Assembly: GCA_902388495.1 (NCBI GenBank)
Contig: CABMPP010000002.1
Span: 186,001-250,000 of the forward strand
DNA: 64,000 nucleotides
Direction of reading: 5' to 3'
Origin: an uncultured Bacteroides sp.
Lineage (GTDB): Bacteria; Bacteroidota; Bacteroidia; Bacteroidales; Bacteroidaceae
Positions 29,584 to 38,487 of this stretch are shown here, one piece after another. Below the pieces are notes generated by a model, which made no database searches, was not told the DNA's origin, and worked only from the letters and a program-made list of their open reading frames with translations. The number at the start of each line of letters is the position of its first letter. The stretch's first letter is position 1. Position numbers and translations under genes: made by a program.

Positions 29584-31035
29584 TTATTGTACGTCTATAA
29601 ATCCATCCGTTTCCATACTTTTATCCCTTACACCTGCTGCTTTTGCCTTCTCCCTGGCATCCTGACGCTGCTGGCGCAAGTATTTCGAGGCATCATTGCC
29701 GGTCATTACCAACGGAGGCGGTATCTCTCCGAAGTTCTGCATATAGTCCTGCAGCTTCTGCAACATTTCTTTGGCCTTCTCCGGATATTTGTGGTATACG
29801 TTGTATTGTTCGCCTACATCTTCCCGAAGATTGAAAAGTAATGTATCATGGGCTGCAGTGGAAGTTCTCCAGAAGTTGCCTTTAATGCCGGGAGCAGGTA
29901 GAGAGATTTTCCAGTCACCGGAACGGTAATCGGTTATGTCGCGGTTATTGCGGAAGTAGGCATAATCTTCGCTTGCGCGCTTGCCACTTCCCTTCAATAC
30001 ATTTGTGATGTCATATCCGTCCAGTCGCACTTCCGGCAAAGAGGCTCCGCTTAGATTGGTTACCGTCGGAAGCCAGTCCAGCAGACTCATGACATCCGTA
30101 TTTACCATCGGCTTTATTTGTCCTTTCCAGTAGGCTATACAAGGTACACGTACCCCACCTTCATAGGCTGTGGTCTTGCCCTCGCGCAGCGGTAAAGCCC
30201 TGCCACCCAACGGCCCCTCCTGCAACCATGGACCATTATCACTTGTAAACACAACCAATGTATTATCATCAAGTCCCAATTCACGAAGAGTCTCCATGAT
30301 TCTCCCTACGCTCCAGTCCACTTCCAACACCGCATCACCGTAAATACCGGCACCGGACTTTCCTGCAAATTCTTCGGAAACATAAATAGGTACATGCATC
30401 ATGCTATGAGCCAGGAAAAGGAAGAAAGGCTGGTCAGCTTTTCTGCGGATATAGTCGATGGCTTCCTCCGTATATTTCTTGGTCACATTGTTGATGTCTA
30501 TATGAAACTCTTCCACTTCATTGCCCCGCAGATAGACCTGGGCACTCATATCATTGCTATACGGAATACCGAAATATTCGTCGAAGCCTTGCTGCAACGG
30601 CAAAAACTTTTCACGGTTTCCCAAGTGCCACTTTCCGATACAAGCCGTTGCATAGCCTTGCGTTTTAAGGACTTCCGCCATTGTAACCTCATCCGGCGCC
30701 ATGCCGGTATAGCTGTCCGGATAGAATACGCCCTGAATCCCCATACGCGCCGGATAGCGTCCGGTCAGGAAACCCGCGCGGGAAGGGCTTGAAATTGGCG
30801 AAGCTGCATAGCAGTCCGTAAACTTGATGCCTTGTTCTGCCAAGGCATCGATGTTCGGAGTCGTCCATCTGGTCTCTCCATAACAACTGACGTCCGAATA
30901 GCCCATATCGTCCATATAAATAAAGACGAAGTTAGGCTTTTCACTTTTGGGAAGAGTGGATGCCGTACAAGAAACTCCGATAGCTCCCAATGCACTTCCC
31001 CATACCCAATTAAGATAATTCCTCATGCTTTTCAT
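29584..31035 (-). CDS. Sulfatase, S1 family (arylsulfatase A-like)
   Basis: Exported sulfate-ester hydrolase (483 residues). The lipobox-like GVSC follows a short hydrophobic stretch, so it is probably a lipoprotein. Metal ligands are in YMDDMGYSD (Asp42, Asp43) and FTSDNGPW. The nucleophile motif is S82-S-P-S-R followed by AGFLTGRYP. The residue is Ser, not Cys, so it must be matured to formylglycine by an anaerobic sulfatase-maturating radical-SAM enzyme encoded elsewhere. It is first in an operon with SusC and SusD, which implies it desulfates the glycan they import. Neither the sulfate position nor the sugar can be read from the sequence. A second Met three codons downstream is an alternative start. 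Confidence 0.93.
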   Translation of the reverse strand: MKSMRNYLNWVWGSALGAIGVSCTASTLPKSEKPNFVFIYMDDMGYSDVSCYGETRWTTPNIDALAEQGIKFTDCYAASPISSPSRAGFLTGRYPARMGIQGVFYPDSYTGMAPDEVTMAEVLKTQGYATACIGKWHLGNREKFLPLQQGFDEYFGIPYSNDMSAQVYLRGNEVEEFHIDINNVTKKYTEEAIDYIRRKADQPFFLFLAHSMMHVPIYVSEEFAGKSGAGIYGDAVLEVDWSVGRIMETLRELGLDDNTLVVFTSDNGPWLQEGPLGGRALPLREGKTTAYEGGVRVPCIAYWKGQIKPMVNTDVMSLLDWLPTVTNLSGASLPEVRLDGYDITNVLKGSGKRASEDYAYFRNNRDITDYRSGDWKISLPAPGIKGNFWRTSTAAHDTLLFNLREDVGEQYNVYHKYPEKAKEMLQKLQDYMQNFGEIPPPLVMTGNDASKYLRQQRQDAREKAKAAGVRDKSMETDGFIDVQ

Positions 31036-31057
31036 ACTAAATAGTTTTTGGATGAGG

Positions 31058-31065
31058 CAAAAATA
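31058..31065 (-). promoter_or_regulatory. Promoter element of sulfatase-SusC-SusD operon
   Basis: The minus strand reads TATTTTTG (TAnnTTTG) 23 bp before the sulfatase start. Confidence 0.6.
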
Positions 31066-31163
31066 GGAGGAAAAAGCAGGCGGATTTTAGCGGTTAAGTC
31101 GAAATGAAGATTAATGAAGTCATCTAAGAAGTCAATAACTTAATATACAATTGATTACCACCC

Positions 31164-31187
31164 ATCTCATTTAGGGAAAAATGAGAT
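31164..31187. promoter_or_regulatory. 9-bp inverted repeat upstream of the sulfatase promoter
   Basis: ATCTCATTT (31164-31172) and AAATGAGAT (31179-31187) form a perfect inverted repeat with a six-base spacer, about 100 bp upstream of the sulfatase promoter and 35 bp beyond the stop of the regulator gene. No T-run follows on either strand, so an operator for the neighbouring regulator is as likely as a terminator. Confidence 0.4.
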
Positions 31188-31221
31188 AAAGAGGAAAAGG
31201 ATAAGAAGAAATAAAGCTGAT

Positions 31222-32934
31222 TTATTCGGTAGACAGCGTACCGATTTTCATAATCAGTGACTCAAAAGATTCCTTGGAAACCACAGACTTGTTCTTAGCT
31301 TTGGAGCGTATATTATAAATCGTATTAATGGAATAACGAAGCATACGGGCAATTGTAGCACTGTCACTGAACCCTAAACGTATCAACGCAAATACACGCA
31401 ACTCGGAAGTCAACGTTTTACGTTCCCTTTGCTTGTCAGTCAATAGTATTTTGTTTTCTTCTGCCATCAGTTTATTGTATTCTTCGATGAAATGGGGGAA
31501 TATGGAGAGGAAGGCCTCATCAAAGTTGGCATAGAATTCCTCTAAATCTTCATTATCCGCGCTGGTGCATAAAGTCATTCGGAGTGCTTCCTCGACTTTC
31601 CCTTTCCGAAGGGCTTTATTAATTTCCAGTTTAAACTTCTGGTTCTTGTCTATATACTCAGAGTTCAATCGAATGAAATGTGCCACATAATTCTCTTTGA
31701 TATAGTTGTTCTCTACCAGCTCATTATTTATATCATTCAAATGCACATTAACGTCCGCCAGTTTCCGGCTCAAAGCATTCAAACTGTCATTAGATTCCTG
31801 TAGTTTACGATGCATGCGCGAGAGTTTATTCTTCTGTACCACTACAATAACCAATATGCCTACGCAGAAGAAGAACAACAAGAAGATAACCACTACCCGT
31901 GTACGAAGGCTAGTGATATAACTCTGATTTTTCTTTTCATAAGCCTGGGTTACCACCGGGAGTGTCTTGGCAATTTGCAAACTACGCAGATTGGCATTAT
32001 AAAAATAAACATCTTCCATACATATCTGTATATAACTTGCCGCCCGCGACACTTCGTCCCAATCGTACAAAGTACGGGCTATGCGATGCAAAGAAGCATG
32101 ATCCTTAATACACTGCCGCATATCTTCCACGGCAGAGTTCAACATAGCCTCAAAGAAGCCCTCTTTATCCCCCATACTATTCTTTGCATCCCCAATATTA
32201 TACCAGACAGCAGCACACTCCCTGTCTCCGGGCACGAGTAATGCCAACCGATTCTCCGACAATTCCAAGGCCTCGACATATCTCTTTTCATCCATATACT
32301 TCTGTATATAAACCTCATAACAGATGGTAGAACCACTATCCACCACCGCAAGCAGAGAATCCTGATATACCTTTGCCAACGGAGCAAACATTTGTTCCGC
32401 AAGGATTTTGTCTTTGGAGATATAAGCCTTTTGACGATAGATAAGGTTATAAGCCCGGTAATACGTATCAAGCAGTTCTTCGCTGACCTCTGTCCTCTTG
32501 ATAGAATCCATAAGTACCAGCGCTTCCAGATACATACCCGATTTAGCAAGATAAATGGCCAGCGATATCTCTGACTCCATCGTCTTATAAGGGTCCTTCA
32601 GTTGTTTGGAGAGCTTGATGTTTTCATAGATGTAGTATATCAGTGAATCGCATATATAGCCCCGATACAATTGCTGTATATCTTTATTCAGGTCATATCT
32701 TTTTGGAGACAGTGCCGGAAGCCTGCCTAATATTTTTTTGGTATTCTTGATATCTTGCTCTTTTTTCTCCTGAAACTGGGGACGCAGGTCAATGAGGCTA
32801 TCGAGTGTAGCCAACTGCTTCTTATATAATGATACAGGAGACTGACGGTCTGCACATGCAGCAAAACCAATTGCAAAAACAATCAGGACAAAGAGGTAGT
32901 ATCGATGAAAAAGAGATGTAGCAGTGTTCTTCAT
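31222..32934 (-). CDS. Membrane-spanning TPR/HTH regulator (DUF6377, SusR-like)
   Basis: Regulator of 570 residues. The N-terminus is a signal or anchor ending in a Cys (FAIGFAACADRQ). A helical TPR-like domain of about 320 residues is followed by one membrane helix (VVVIFLLFFFCVGILVIVVV), a coiled coil (about residues 370-430), a conserved cytoplasmic region, and a C-terminal LuxR-like helix-turn-helix (SATIARMLRYSINTIYNIRSK). The frame extends 25 codons upstream, but a TATTTTTG promoter lies inside that extension, so the ATG at 32934 is taken. The architecture is that of SusR-type regulators that detect sugar in the periplasm and activate adjacent SusC/SusD genes. It sits directly upstream of such an operon. 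It is a paralogue of the 57338 protein. Confidence 0.85.
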   Translation of the reverse strand: MKNTATSLFHRYYLFVLIVFAIGFAACADRQSPVSLYKKQLATLDSLIDLRPQFQEKKEQDIKNTKKILGRLPALSPKRYDLNKDIQQLYRGYICDSLIYYIYENIKLSKQLKDPYKTMESEISLAIYLAKSGMYLEALVLMDSIKRTEVSEELLDTYYRAYNLIYRQKAYISKDKILAEQMFAPLAKVYQDSLLAVVDSGSTICYEVYIQKYMDEKRYVEALELSENRLALLVPGDRECAAVWYNIGDAKNSMGDKEGFFEAMLNSAVEDMRQCIKDHASLHRIARTLYDWDEVSRAASYIQICMEDVYFYNANLRSLQIAKTLPVVTQAYEKKNQSYITSLRTRVVVIFLLFFFCVGILVIVVVQKNKLSRMHRKLQESNDSLNALSRKLADVNVHLNDINNELVENNYIKENYVAHFIRLNSEYIDKNQKFKLEINKALRKGKVEEALRMTLCTSADNEDLEEFYANFDEAFLSIFPHFIEEYNKLMAEENKILLTDKQRERKTLTSELRVFALIRLGFSDSATIARMLRYSINTIYNIRSKAKNKSVVSKESFESLIMKIGTLSTE

Positions 32935-32988
32935 ATAGATAGTATCGTTATAGTGCGGTTTACTTCTATCAGGCATAGAATATTTGCG

Positions 32989-32996
32989 CAAAAATA
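32989..32996 (-). promoter_or_regulatory. Bacteroides -7 promoter element for the regulator gene
   Basis: The minus strand reads TATTTTTG, 55 bp before the ATG at 32934. It excludes the longer reading frame starting at 33009 as the real start. Confidence 0.6.
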
Positions 32997-33137
32997 GCAA
33001 TAAATACAATTTACTCTCTATAAACTCCTGAAATTAACCTTTACCCTAAAACCAGGTTTTGCAGGATTATCTCTCTCTGCCTGGTAGTATTAGCTTTAAA
33101 AATCCTTACCAAGAGGCATATCTTCATATATTTATTA

Positions 33138-33145
33138 TACCTTTG
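33138..33145 (+). promoter_or_regulatory. Bacteroides -7 promoter element for cysS
   Basis: TACCTTTG matches TAnnTTTG, 30 bp before the cysS start. Confidence 0.6.
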
Positions 33146-33175
33146 TGCTCTTAAAAGAATTAATATTCAAACGTT

Positions 33176-34651
33176 ATGGAACATCAATTGACGATTTACA
33201 ACACCTTAGATAGGAGAAAAGAGCTATTCGTGCCTCTGCACGCTCCGCATGTAGGCATGTACGTTTGCGGACCGACTGTTTACGGCGACCCGCACCTGGG
33301 GCATGCACGTCCTGCCATTACTTTTGATTTACTTTTCCGCTACCTTACCCAACTGGGCTACAAGGTACGTTACGTACGCAATATCACCGACGTAGGCCAC
33401 TTGGAGCACGATGCCGACGAAGGCGAAGATAAGATTGCCAAGAAAGCACGTCTGGAACAATTGGAGCCTATGGAAGTGGCGCAATACTACATCAACCGCT
33501 ACCACAAGGCAATGGAAGCGCTGAACGTCCTCTCCCCCAGTATCGAGCCGCACGCCAGCGGACATATCATAGAGCAGATAGAACTTGTCAAAGAGATTCT
33601 GAAGAACGGATATGCCTACGAAAGCGAAGGCTCCGTGTACTTCGACGTAGAGAAATACAATAAAGACCATCACTACGGCAAGCTCTCCGGCCGCAACCTG
33701 GACGACGTACTGAACACCACCCGCGAACTGGACGGACAGAGCGAGAAGCACAATCCCGCCGACTTCGCCTTGTGGAAATGCGCCCAGCCCGAACATATCA
33801 TGCGCTGGCCCTCTCCGTGGAGCGACGGTTTCCCCGGCTGGCATGCCGAATGTACCGCGATGGGGAAGAAATACCTGGGCGAGCACTTCGACATTCACGG
33901 TGGTGGCATGGACCTCATCTTCCCGCACCACGAATGCGAGATTGCACAATCCGTAGCCTCGCAAGGCAGCGACATGGTGCACTACTGGATGCACAACAAC
34001 ATGATTACCATCAACGGACAGAAGATGGGCAAGAGTCTGGGCAACTTCATCACCCTGGAAGAGTTCTTCACCGGCTCCAACAAGGCACTGACGCAGGCTT
34101 ACAGCCCTATGACCATTCGCTTCTTCATCCTGCAAGCGCACTATCGCAGCACGGTGGACTTCAGCAACGAAGCCCTGCAAGCTGCCGAAAAGGGACTGGC
34201 ACGACTGATGGATGCCATCCACGGACTGGAAAAGATTACGCCTGCCGCTACCTCTACGGTCGATGTGAAGCCGCTGCGTGCCAAGTGCTACGAGGCGATG
34301 AACGATGACTTGAATTCTCCGATAGTCATTGCACATCTCTTTGACGGCGCAAGGATGATTAATAATATCATCGCCGGAAACGACACCATCACTGCCGATG
34401 ACCTGAAGGAGCTGAAAGAAACGTTCCACCTCTTCAGCTTCGACATCTTGGGATTGAAGGAAGACAATGCCTCCAATGAAGAGCGCGAAGCGGCATTCGG
34501 CAAAGTGGTGGATATGTTGCTGGAAGAGCGCATGAAGGCAAAAGCCAATAAAGACTGGGCTACATCGGACAAGATTCGCAATGAACTTACCGCACTCGGT
34601 TTCGAGATTAAGGATGGTAAGGAAGGATGCGAGTGGAAACTGAATAAGTAA
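33176..34651 (+). CDS. cysS: Cysteinyl-tRNA synthetase
   Basis: Class I aminoacyl-tRNA synthetase (491 residues) charging tRNA-Cys. The HIGH-type motif is HLGH (40-43) within [10 protein letters not shown]. Zinc/Cys-site residues include Cys31 in [10 protein letters not shown], the GWHAECTAM element and the HHECEIAQS element. The KMSKS loop reads KMGKS (283-287) in [11 protein letters not shown]. The C-terminal DALR-like helical domain and anticodon part are complete. It is monocistronic, with its own promoter and a strong downstream hairpin. The long open frame on the opposite strand is a composition effect. Confidence 0.98.
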   Translation: MEHQLTIYNTLDRRKELFVPLHAPHVGMYVCGPTVYGDPHLGHARPAITFDLLFRYLTQLGYKVRYVRNITDVGHLEHDADEGEDKIAKKARLEQLEPMEVAQYYINRYHKAMEALNVLSPSIEPHASGHIIEQIELVKEILKNGYAYESEGSVYFDVEKYNKDHHYGKLSGRNLDDVLNTTRELDGQSEKHNPADFALWKCAQPEHIMRWPSPWSDGFPGWHAECTAMGKKYLGEHFDIHGGGMDLIFPHHECEIAQSVASQGSDMVHYWMHNNMITINGQKMGKSLGNFITLEEFFTGSNKALTQAYSPMTIRFFILQAHYRSTVDFSNEALQAAEKGLARLMDAIHGLEKITPAATSTVDVKPLRAKCYEAMNDDLNSPIVIAHLFDGARMINNIIAGNDTITADDLKELKETFHLFSFDILGLKEDNASNEEREAAFGKVVDMLLEERMKAKANKDWATSDKIRNELTALGFEIKDGKEGCEWKLNK

Positions 34652-34678
34652 AAGCCCGGGAAGCTCTATATACGCAGG

Positions 34679-34729
34679 AGGATGTGCTAAAACTTTAATG
34701 ATATGCTCATTAAAGTTTTGGCACATCCT
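34679..34729. terminator. Bidirectional terminator with 23-bp stem
   Basis: 34679-34701 pairs with 34707-34729 around a five-base loop (TATGC) with one G-U position in 23. It lies between the converging cysS and patatin genes and is A/T-rich on both flanks. Confidence 0.8.
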
Positions 34730-34746
34730 TCTTTGATTAAAATTGC

Positions 34747-36780
34747 TTAGAATACAAAGCCGAACCCTGCATACCAGCCCAGCTTCTTCGTCTGATTGGA
34801 CCAATTCAGCTGTACTTCCAACGGTCCCAGGAAGCTATTGTACATATAGCCTACCCCTGTACCTACCAAATCAGACGACTGCGATGCTTCAAAAAGCTCA
34901 TGCAGTTTTCCGGAGCTTCGTCCGTAATTCCCTGTCACTAAGATATACTGATTCTTCAATATCCGCTGCCGAAGTTGCAAGCCGGTGACTATCAGCGTAC
35001 CCGAAGCCAACTCGGCACGGTTAATTCCTACGAACGGAATTTGCTGTGGCATATAGCGCCCGGCAATGCTCCCACCCAACAAGTTACTCACCGCAAAAGT
35101 ATAGTCATCCTTGCCCCCTGCCAATACACGTCCGTCGATGGAAGGAATAATCGTGAAGTCCCTCGTCGGCGTGAAGCATCCCTGCCAATGTGCAGAAAAG
35201 GCAGAAACCGGATTATGATCCTTATACCGGAGCAAGTTATCGGTATAAAGATTGTAAGTCACCGCCCACGACATGCCTTTCGTCGGCACACTCCTACCGT
35301 TCAGGCTATTGAACAGCAGCCCTGCATAATAGCTGAACAAAGCGCCATTCTTGAACATCACCGCATCCAAGGGCTCCAGTGAAAGCAAATCATGATAGCG
35401 GTAATAATCGAAATCAATGCCTGCACTTACCTGAACCTGGTTCCAGTCCTTCGCCACACCCGCACGGACCAGTTGATGGGTAAACGTCAAATCGAGTGTC
35501 CGCTTGCCTTCATTATAGATATTGATATCCTTGTAATCGAACTGATAGGCAAGCCCCGTCTGCCATCCCCTGCTCCACTGGTAGTTATAACCGAGCTGCG
35601 CCGAAGTGCGTTTCCCCAAACGTGCCGTCAGGCTGATTTGCGAATCCTTCCGTTTGCCCAGGTAAAAGTCCGTATTTGCCTGCAATGCCGCCAGTTCTTC
35701 CGTATCGAACCGCAGCCCTACATTCAACTTATTCTCCCGTACGGCAGGCGCGGCTATCTGCGGGTCTACAGCGATGGCCTCGCTTTCCACAGCATCGGGT
35801 ATCGGGAACGGTCCGGGACGGCGGGGCTGGTAATCTGCACTCAGTCCCAGCTTCTTCTTCAAAGCAAGCAGTTTATCCCAATCCGCCTTTGCAGCATGTT
35901 CTCCGCGGACAATCAAAGTATCGATGGCTTCCTTTGTAAAGCTCGCCGCCGAATAACCGGTAACATCCACTTTTATATGTACATCCGTCTTGCGCAGATT
36001 CTCCTGATATTTCTTCTCTCCTTGCAGGTTGATAATCTGTCCGAAGATATCCTTCACCGATTTCAATCCCGATGCATCCAGCAGGGGACTTTGCACATCT
36101 ACCCCTATCACGAAGTCGGCCCCCATCGCCAGCGCCACATCCACCGGATAGTTGTTCACCATTCCGCCGTCCACCAATACCATACCATTCAAGTCGATTG
36201 GAGCAAATACTCCGGGAATCGACATACTGGAACGCATTGCCGTCGCCAATATCCCCTGATGAAACACCACCTCACTGCCATTCACCAGATTCTCGGACAC
36301 ACAAGCAAACGGGATGGGCAGACGGCTGAAACTGACGGAATCCTGATAACCGTCCGTCAAGACAGAGAACAGTCGTGCCAGGTTCGTTCCCTTTATAATC
36401 CCCGCATCCGAAACGGTGGCTGATTTAAAGGAAAAAGGAATGGAAAGTACGTATCGTTCCGACCTCAACCGGTCGTCCAGCAACAAGTTCTTCGGATTGG
36501 GAGCATCGGACAGCAGAAACTTCCAGTTCTGCGCATTCACCATGCTGTCCAGTTGCTGCGGTGTATAACCGATGGCATACAGTCCGCCTACAATGGCGCC
36601 CATGCTGGTGCCCACTACATAATCTACGGGAATACCCGCTTCCTCTATCACCTTCAAGGCGCCGATGTGCGCCGTGCCCTTGGCACCGCCACCACTCAGC
36701 ACAACGGCTACCTTCGGACGGTTCTGTGCCCAAAGCAGCATCGGAAAGAGAAATAAACAAGCTAAGAATCTGTACCTCAT
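34747..36780 (-). CDS. Patatin-like phospholipase fused to outer-membrane beta barrel
   Basis: Protein of 677 residues with signal peptide (about 1-19, ending WAQN), a patatin domain (about 22-300) and a C-terminal barrel (about 350-677, ending GWYAGFGFVF). The Ser-Asp dyad is Ser59 in GTSMGAIVGG and Asp204 in DGGMVNNYP. The oxyanion loop is SGGGAKGTAHIGAL. This order resembles type Vd autotransporters (PlpD/FplA), in which the barrel exports or anchors the lipase, although I see no convincing POTRA domain between the two parts, only a Pro-rich linker near 320-345. Likely role is hydrolysis of phospholipids at the outer membrane or of host lipids. It is monocistronic and converges on cysS. 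Confidence 0.9.
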   Translation of the reverse strand: MRYRFLACLFLFPMLLWAQNRPKVAVVLSGGGAKGTAHIGALKVIEEAGIPVDYVVGTSMGAIVGGLYAIGYTPQQLDSMVNAQNWKFLLSDAPNPKNLLLDDRLRSERYVLSIPFSFKSATVSDAGIIKGTNLARLFSVLTDGYQDSVSFSRLPIPFACVSENLVNGSEVVFHQGILATAMRSSMSIPGVFAPIDLNGMVLVDGGMVNNYPVDVALAMGADFVIGVDVQSPLLDASGLKSVKDIFGQIINLQGEKKYQENLRKTDVHIKVDVTGYSAASFTKEAIDTLIVRGEHAAKADWDKLLALKKKLGLSADYQPRRPGPFPIPDAVESEAIAVDPQIAAPAVRENKLNVGLRFDTEELAALQANTDFYLGKRKDSQISLTARLGKRTSAQLGYNYQWSRGWQTGLAYQFDYKDINIYNEGKRTLDLTFTHQLVRAGVAKDWNQVQVSAGIDFDYYRYHDLLSLEPLDAVMFKNGALFSYYAGLLFNSLNGRSVPTKGMSWAVTYNLYTDNLLRYKDHNPVSAFSAHWQGCFTPTRDFTIIPSIDGRVLAGGKDDYTFAVSNLLGGSIAGRYMPQQIPFVGINRAELASGTLIVTGLQLRQRILKNQYILVTGNYGRSSGKLHELFEASQSSDLVGTGVGYMYNSFLGPLEVQLNWSNQTKKLGWYAGFGFVF

Positions 36781-36838
36781 CGTTCATATCGTTTTTCAGC
36801 CCTCGCTCACCCGAAAGAGGGCAAAGGATTATAGAAAC

Positions 36839-36882
36839 AACCCGCCCCGGCAGATAGTTCACACTATCAGCCGGAACGGGTT
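36839..36882 (-). terminator. Hairpin terminator after the GH88-sulfatase operon
   Basis: An interrupted long stem: AACCCG...CCGGC.GATAGT pairs with ACTATC.GCCGG..CGGGTT around the loop TCAC. It lies 55 bp past the sulfatase stop on the minus strand and is followed there by TTGTTTCT. Confidence 0.6.
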
Positions 36883-36936
36883 GCCGAAAAACCACACGAA
36901 GTAATCGAGAGATTATATAGTAACTACTACCTATTG

Positions 36937-38487
36937 TTATTCTCCATAAGGTATCATATCCGACAAGATACCTTCCTTATACCAGGGATCGTCTATTTCC
37001 TTCAGAACCTTGCCCATCTCTGCACACAATTCTTTCACCACTTCCGGGTTCTCTTCCAAAGAAAGGTTATTCATCTGGTACGGGTCTTTCACGTCATCGA
37101 ACAGCAGACTCTTCACCAACTTGCGGTTCTCGCGGTCGATGTAAAGCGCCAGCGTATAATGAGCCGTCTTGAATCCGCGTGAAGAAGGGAAGTAAGACCG
37201 CACCTTGCCGTCCGCATCCTTCTCTCCATCCAGGTTCTGAATGTAGAGCGCACCGGTGGGGCGTACAATATCCGCCTTTTCATCGAGGAAAAGCGGCGCA
37301 TAGTTGCGTCCCTGCACCTCTACCGGGATAGACCGGGACAAACCTGCCAAGCCGAGCAAAGTAGGCATAATATCGGGGGAAGACAGCATCAGGTCATCCA
37401 CCCGCGGCTTTATCTTATCCGGAAAGCGGACAATAAACGGAACGTTCATGGACTCGGAATACGGAGAGTTCTTCGGGTCGTCCGTACGCTGGCTGCACAT
37501 GGTTTCACCGTGGTCGGAGGCAAAGACGACAATCGTATTCTTATCCAGCCCGAGTTCTTTCAGTGCATCGAGAATCTGCCCGAAGGCACGGTCTACACCC
37601 GTTACCGAAGCAAAGTAGTAGCGGGCAGACTCCGCCTTTGCCATCTTGGGGTCGGCATTGGGACGGATGAGCAGGCTATCCAGCGGCTGGTTTTTATAGA
37701 GATTGAAATCCTGCTCCATACAGTCGTCCAGGGAGCGGTACGGGCTGTGGGGCGGGTTCATACCTACCATGACGAAGAAAGGTTTCTTCGGATCGCGCAC
37801 ATTTCCCTCGTTCTTCAGGTAAGAGACAACCATGCCCGACTCGTGCAGCGGTGACCACTCGTGCGGGTCGTGCCGGCGACCGTCTGTATCCCAGTAATGC
37901 GGATTCTTATGCTCGTCGAAGGTGCCGTAAGAGTACCAGTAGTTGAATCCGTGGCGCCGCTCTTTCGGTGTATAGGCATCCCATGCCGGTACGCGGTCTT
38001 CCACGTACTTGCCCGGGCGTTCGGGGTCATTGGGAGTAGGAAAATCGGCATGCAGTTTGCCAAAGTAAGCACAGTCATATCCGGCTTTGCTGAATACATC
38101 GCTTACACACTCGGCATCCTCGCGCAGGGAGCTGATGGGGCGGTCGGCATTGCAGTTCAAAGGAACACCGCTCTTATTAGGATACATTCCGGTAAGCAGC
38201 GAACCGCGGTGGGGGCTGCTCAGCGGACAGTTACTCATAGCCGAAGTCAGCACCAGCGACTCGCGGGCAAAGTCGTTCAGACGGGGAGTGTGTACCGGGT
38301 CGTTCCGGAAGTTTACCTTCTCACGGAAACCGTCTTGTCCCCAGAACTCCATTGCCTGATTGCGGTATTGGTCGGGGAAGACATAGATTACATTCGGTTG
38401 CAGGACTTGTCCGTCCTGCGGGGCTTTGCAGCCCTGCAAGGCGAACAGACCTAAACCACCAAACAAAATATTTAATTGAGCTTTCAT
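36937..38487 (-). CDS. Sulfatase, S1 family, lipoprotein
   Basis: Exported sulfatase (516 residues) with lipobox LQGC (Cys20). Metal-binding PDQYRNQ lies near 38-44. The nucleophile motif is S90-S-P-H-R then GSLLTG. It is of the Ser type needing anaerobic maturation to formylglycine, and His replaces the usual Ser/Ala at the fourth position. FASDHGE and the C-terminal subdomain are present. The start overlaps the GH88 stop by four bases (ATGA), so the two are translationally coupled. GH88 enzymes act on the unsaturated uronic acid left by polysaccharide lyases, so the pair probably degrades sulfated glycosaminoglycan oligosaccharides. From memory the layout resembles the B. thetaiotaomicron pair BT_3348/BT_3349; the exact sulfate position is not decidable here. 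Confidence 0.92.
   Translation of the reverse strand: MKAQLNILFGGLGLFALQGCKAPQDGQVLQPNVIYVFPDQYRNQAMEFWGQDGFREKVNFRNDPVHTPRLNDFARESLVLTSAMSNCPLSSPHRGSLLTGMYPNKSGVPLNCNADRPISSLREDAECVSDVFSKAGYDCAYFGKLHADFPTPNDPERPGKYVEDRVPAWDAYTPKERRHGFNYWYSYGTFDEHKNPHYWDTDGRRHDPHEWSPLHESGMVVSYLKNEGNVRDPKKPFFVMVGMNPPHSPYRSLDDCMEQDFNLYKNQPLDSLLIRPNADPKMAKAESARYYFASVTGVDRAFGQILDALKELGLDKNTIVVFASDHGETMCSQRTDDPKNSPYSESMNVPFIVRFPDKIKPRVDDLMLSSPDIMPTLLGLAGLSRSIPVEVQGRNYAPLFLDEKADIVRPTGALYIQNLDGEKDADGKVRSYFPSSRGFKTAHYTLALYIDRENRKLVKSLLFDDVKDPYQMNNLSLEENPEVVKELCAEMGKVLKEIDDPWYKEGILSDMIPYGE

Noticed and set aside
32935..33009. Upstream start codons giving longer proteins (33009, 39728, 43070, 50099, 59135)
   Set aside because: In each case a TAnnTTTG promoter element lies inside or at the edge of the extension and the internal ATG begins a proper signal or conserved N-terminus.
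33329..34804. 491-codon open frame on the minus strand opposite cysS
   Set aside because: It is a mirror of cysS with His/Val/Gln-rich, low-similarity sequence, no promoter or SD, and would collide with a complete essential gene. Equal length to CysS is coincidence.
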